Shown one piece after another: positions 30,601-33,701 of a stretch of 33,701 nucleotides of DNA. The notes under the pieces are model-generated. The model was not told where the DNA came from. It saw only the letters and a program-made list of their open reading frames with translations, and did no database searches. Positions within the stretch are counted from its first letter, which is position 1. Every line of letters starts with the position of its first letter. The translations under genes and the position numbers were made by a program. Source of the DNA: Pinguiococcus pyrenoidosus. Taxonomy: Eukaryota > Sar > Pinguiophyceae > Pinguiochrysidales > Pinguiochrysidaceae. Location of the stretch: positions 1 through 33,701 of the forward strand of contig JAAMXY010000987.1 of NCBI GenBank assembly GCA_019677205.1. Reading direction: 5' to 3'.

Positions 30601-32548
30601 GCTCACAATGATGTCGCGGATCGTTCCCGCTGGCACCCACGGACGCTGCAGCATGACGCCCGTCGGCGGGCCGCCTTTTCGTTCATGCTCCGGTGGCACC
30701 GTGATGGTTACGCCCCCTCTCGCGCATCGCATCTCGCCCGCGAGCGCCGCGAGAAGGGACGACTTCCCCGTCCCCACCGAGCCGACGAGCCCGATGACCT
30801 GCCCTTTCCGCGCCGTGATGTCCACATTCCTCAGCAGCATCTGGCTCGTGCTCTCATCGTCGCCAGGGCCGGCGTCTGGAGGCGGCTCACCATCCGCCAC
30901 TGCGGAGACGTTTGACGTGGGTGACCAGTAGAAGATGGAGCCGCCAACGACTCGAAGCGTTTCCTCCGCATTCCGCCGCTCCAACGGAATCGATCCGTAG
31001 TAGATCTCGCCCTCCGCCGAGCTGACTTCCTTGACGTGCACGTAGGCTTCCTTCTCCGTCTCCTCGGCCGCGAAGAAGTCGTGAAACCTTCGGAGCGAAG
31101 CACGACCTTCGGCAAGCGCCGAGAGGACCGTCGGGTAGAAGATCAAAGGGAACCTCAGATTGTTGAGCAGCGTCAGCGCCGTGAAGACCCTCGACGGCTC
31201 CAGGACCGCTTGCTTCGAGTACAGCGACAAGATCACCACCGTCACGATCGACGGCGCGGCGGTCAGGATGGCAACCAGGGCAGCTCGAAGGGACACGCTC
31301 TTTCGAAGCTGGCGCAGCTCCTCGTGCCGAGCCTTCTCCACGGCCGTGGACGCGGCCGGCTCCCAGTTCTGCATCTTGAGCACCTGAATACCGGAGAGGG
31401 CCTCGCTGGTCAACCGCACGCGTTCGTCCGTCTTGGCAAGCATCTGCGTTCGGTACTGCGCCAGCTTGCGGTACGACCACAGGTTCAGCGGGACGATGGC
31501 GAAGAGGATCGCCAGCCCAGGCCCGACGCTCGGCCCCAAGAGCTTCACGAGAAGCGCAATGTTCCCGATGATCTGGAACAGCCCGTCCCAGGTGACGTGC
31601 ATCTGCGACAAGACCGACTCCACGCGACTGGCATCCATCTGCACCAGCGTCGTGACAGCTTGCCCGCCCGACTTGTCTCCGGCGCCCGAGGGAGACAGCT
31701 TGAGCATCTTCTTCGTCACCGCTGACGTGATCTCGCTGCGAGAGAGCATCGATATCCGATTGAGGATCCAGAAGTACGCGTTCTCCGTGAAGGTCTTGCT
31801 ACACATGACCACGAAGAGGGCCGCTGCGAGCTTCACGCTGCCCGCGACGTCGAAGGGCACTCCCGTACCCGCGCTCTCCAGCTTCTGCAGGAGCTTGCCA
31901 AGCAGCAGCGGGGGCAGGAACTGGATCACCGTGTTGGCAAAGCGCAGCACGCCGGACACGAGGATGTCCTTCCTGTGCAGGCGCACCAAGGAGCGAAACA
32001 GTGGCGATTGGAAGAAGGACGACGCCTTGTCTGCATTCACCTGCGAAAGCTGCATCAGCGCCGTTCCATTGCTCCTCGTGGCCGCAGCAGTCTCCCTCTG
32101 TCGCAGCTTCATCGTCTCTTCGTCCAAAATCGGCTGGAACAGCTCATGTCTCGCTCGTGCGTCGGTGTCGTTGGAGAAGCCCCACAGATCCTCCACTTCC
32201 AGGTACCGCTGTCTGCCGATCTTGAACAGCGGGTTCAGCCACATGAAGGACGCGCGAGACAGGAACCCAGCGCGTCTCTCCTGCGGAAACACGCCATCTC
32301 TCTCCTTCCGGGATCTTCGGAAGGCCTTCGGCTCCGCTCGATTCGACTGCTGATCCACCAGGAAGTGCTGCGTTGGTCTCAGGACGCCCCCGACGGACAA
32401 GGCGTCGCTGCATCGGACCTAGGAGACAGCTGAGCAGGCGTCGAACATCCATCGCAGAATTCCCTCTCTTACGCACCTCTCCGACGTGGATCAGCAGCGC
32501 CGCCAGAACGGCCAAGCGCTTCATCAGCGCCACGCTCCTGCGCACCAT
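27697..32548 (-). CDS. ABCC (MRP-type) full-length ABC transporter
   Basis: Exon 1 is 32548-32477 (24 codons, hydrophobic LAVLAALLIHV). A 58-nt intron (gtgcgt...cctag) joins it in phase 0 to exon 2 at 32418-27697, giving about 1,597 residues. The order is: cytoplasmic lead with SRASFMWLNPLF, TMD1 (about 140-460), NBD1 (Walker A GSVGTGKS at about 570-577, signature LSGGQ about 674, Walker B ILLLDDP about 693), linker, TMD2 (about 860-1160) and NBD2 (Walker A GRTGSGKS near 1266, LSAGQ near 1390, ILLMDEATSAVD near 1489, IAHRL). It has no TMD0, as in short MRPs such as MRP4. The family exports organic anions and conjugates. NBD2 has about 75 extra residues between signature and Walker B. These correspond to a stop-free 225-nt stretch with GT...AG ends (28275-28051) that could be an intron. 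Confidence 0.95.
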
Positions 32549-33701
32549 CCTCTTATCAAGCAAGTCTACGGAAACGTGATTCTGGTCCTATGAACTAGCG
32601 ATGGAAGACGCCCGTTCTGGGCGGCCCCAGTGGCCTTTTGCGTGGCGCTCCCTACTGCGGCATGCGCCACGAAAAGTTTCTCCAGCAAGCTCCTGGTGCC
32701 GAATGGCGAGAGAAAGATGGCGCTAAGCGCACCCCGGAGCAATGAAACTGATCGCTGTGGCGCCCTGCCACCGTCGCTGCATGCGTCCAAGTGGAGCGGC
32801 GAGAGAAGTGAAGTTGTTGCGCACGCGTTGAATGGCGGAATAGCGGGATTCAACGAATGTCAGCTGATCAAAGAGCCTGGCATTTTCGATCCGGGACGAC
32901 CGGCGTGCGTCACACCCGTCACGGTGCGCCAGCGTTGATTTGATTTGATTTGCTGGACGCCTTCCGTAGCGATCCGACGAGCTCTGCGGGCCCTGCGGGC
33001 CCACTGGAGGAAGTTGGAAGCAAGGGACGCGGCAGCAACTTTACGTGTTATGTGGTGGCTGCATGAATGCTGCGCTGGCTGGCTGGCTGGTTGGGGCCGG
33101 GTAGGACGGGGTCTATTTTGTCTGCCCGTTCTCCCATCATCACATCTTCAGAAGGTTTTAGAGATTGAGCTCGCGGCAAGCAAGGGCCGTGAACCCGTGA
33201 CGACAGCAGATCGTGGCGACGGACGATGCGAGAGGTTTCAGCCTTTTACCTTTTACCTTTTACAGCTTTATTCCGTTGTTCGCCTGTATCATCCTAAAAA
33301 AACTATGAGACAGTCTGCTGGACACCAGGCAATTCCTCCAATTAAACCGCCAGAGCATACCTCCTTGATAAAGCCATATTCATGTCAAATAACTTGTCAT
33401 GCCATCAGATCTTTGCAGCGCCGTCCTCCCTCTGTCCCACCAGCGCCGTGCTCAAGGCTGGACACATCCTTTCTGCCTCAGCAGACTGCGACGTCGCTCC
33501 GCCTCGCGACACGGCAAAAGGGGCGAAGGCCCAGCCTCGCAGCGAACATGCCGCTGCATACTTCTTCTGCTTCTTCCACGATGCTCGTTCGAGCGCGATT
33601 TGGATGAAGGTGTCGGGCGTGTGGACATCAGCTACCAGCGGGCGCGGGACTGCGCTGGCGGAGGAAGTGCAAGTGTGGCATGGCGTCTCGTGAGTGGTGC
33701 G
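32549..33701. other. Right-edge region upstream of the ABC gene, no recognised gene
   Basis: This 1.15-kb segment holds the ABC promoter and the start of whatever lies to the right. It has a gatttgatttgattt run at 32938-32952, a ggctggctggctgg run near 33076 and a (CCTTTTA)3 array at 33242-33262. An open plus frame from ATG 33382 to 33693 (103 codons) and another plus frame reading off the right edge after about 33600 show no known domain. Confidence 0.5.
33242..33262. repeat. 7-nt repeat (CCTTTTA)3
   Basis: Three perfect tandem copies of ccttttac-phase units with a period of 7 nt. They are too few and too degenerate to be a telomere remnant. Confidence 0.9.

Noticed and set aside
33242-33262. 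Telomere-like repeat
   Set aside because: Only three copies of ccttttaccttttac type, not a known TTTAGGG-class telomere unit, and in the interior of a gene-rich contig.
1-33701. Bacterial operon or biosynthetic cluster
   Set aside because: Spliceosomal introns, BTB, WW, BRCT, DNAL4 and HIRIP3 families and mixed gene orientation all indicate a eukaryotic nuclear genome.

Overview
The window reads as nuclear DNA of a gene-dense, intron-bearing protist. The evidence is short GT-AG introns, mostly 50-155 nt, with CTGAC or TACTAA-like branch points in several. Thirteen protein-coding loci lie on both strands in 33.7 kb. Two lifestyle clues stand out. A bacterial/plastid-type S4 RNA-binding protein carries a signal peptide followed by a Phe-containing junction (PEA-FLRP), as in algae with red secondary plastids. 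A DNAL4-type axonemal dynein light chain implies a flagellated stage. I infer a photosynthetic flagellate of the stramenopile/haptophyte/alveolate kind, but cannot name the species.

Layout, left to right: (1) LRR-ROC-COR (ROCO) GTPase, minus, 5' part only, running off the left edge; (2) ABI-like SCAR/WAVE subunit, minus, 4 exons; (3) plastid S4-domain (YlmH-type) protein, plus, 6 exons; (4) EMB8/ABHD-type membrane alpha/beta hydrolase, plus; (5) two-WW-domain proline-rich protein, minus, 6 exons; (6) a large alpha/beta-hydrolase + PDZ + coiled-coil fusion, plus; (7, 8) head-to-head pair of propeller-like/BTB paralogues; (9) six-BRCT protein of the Rtt107/PTIP type, plus, 5 exons; (10) HIRIP3-like histone chaperone, minus, only 40 bp from the BRCT gene; (11) small unrecognised membrane protein, plus; (12) DNAL4, plus; (13) ABCC (MRP-type) transporter, minus. 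About 1.15 kb at the right edge has no recognised gene.

The genes do not form one pathway; this is ordinary eukaryotic mixed-function order. Themes are signalling and scaffolding (ROCO, WW, PDZ, BTB), actin control (ABI), chromatin and DNA damage (BRCT, HIRIP3), plastid RNA biology, lipid or ester hydrolysis, and export. Most exon joins below were deduced by hand from splice motifs, phase agreement and family alignment. The ROCO reading frame is open to the window edge and was read directly from the sequence. No CRISPR array, transposon, tRNA or rRNA gene was found.
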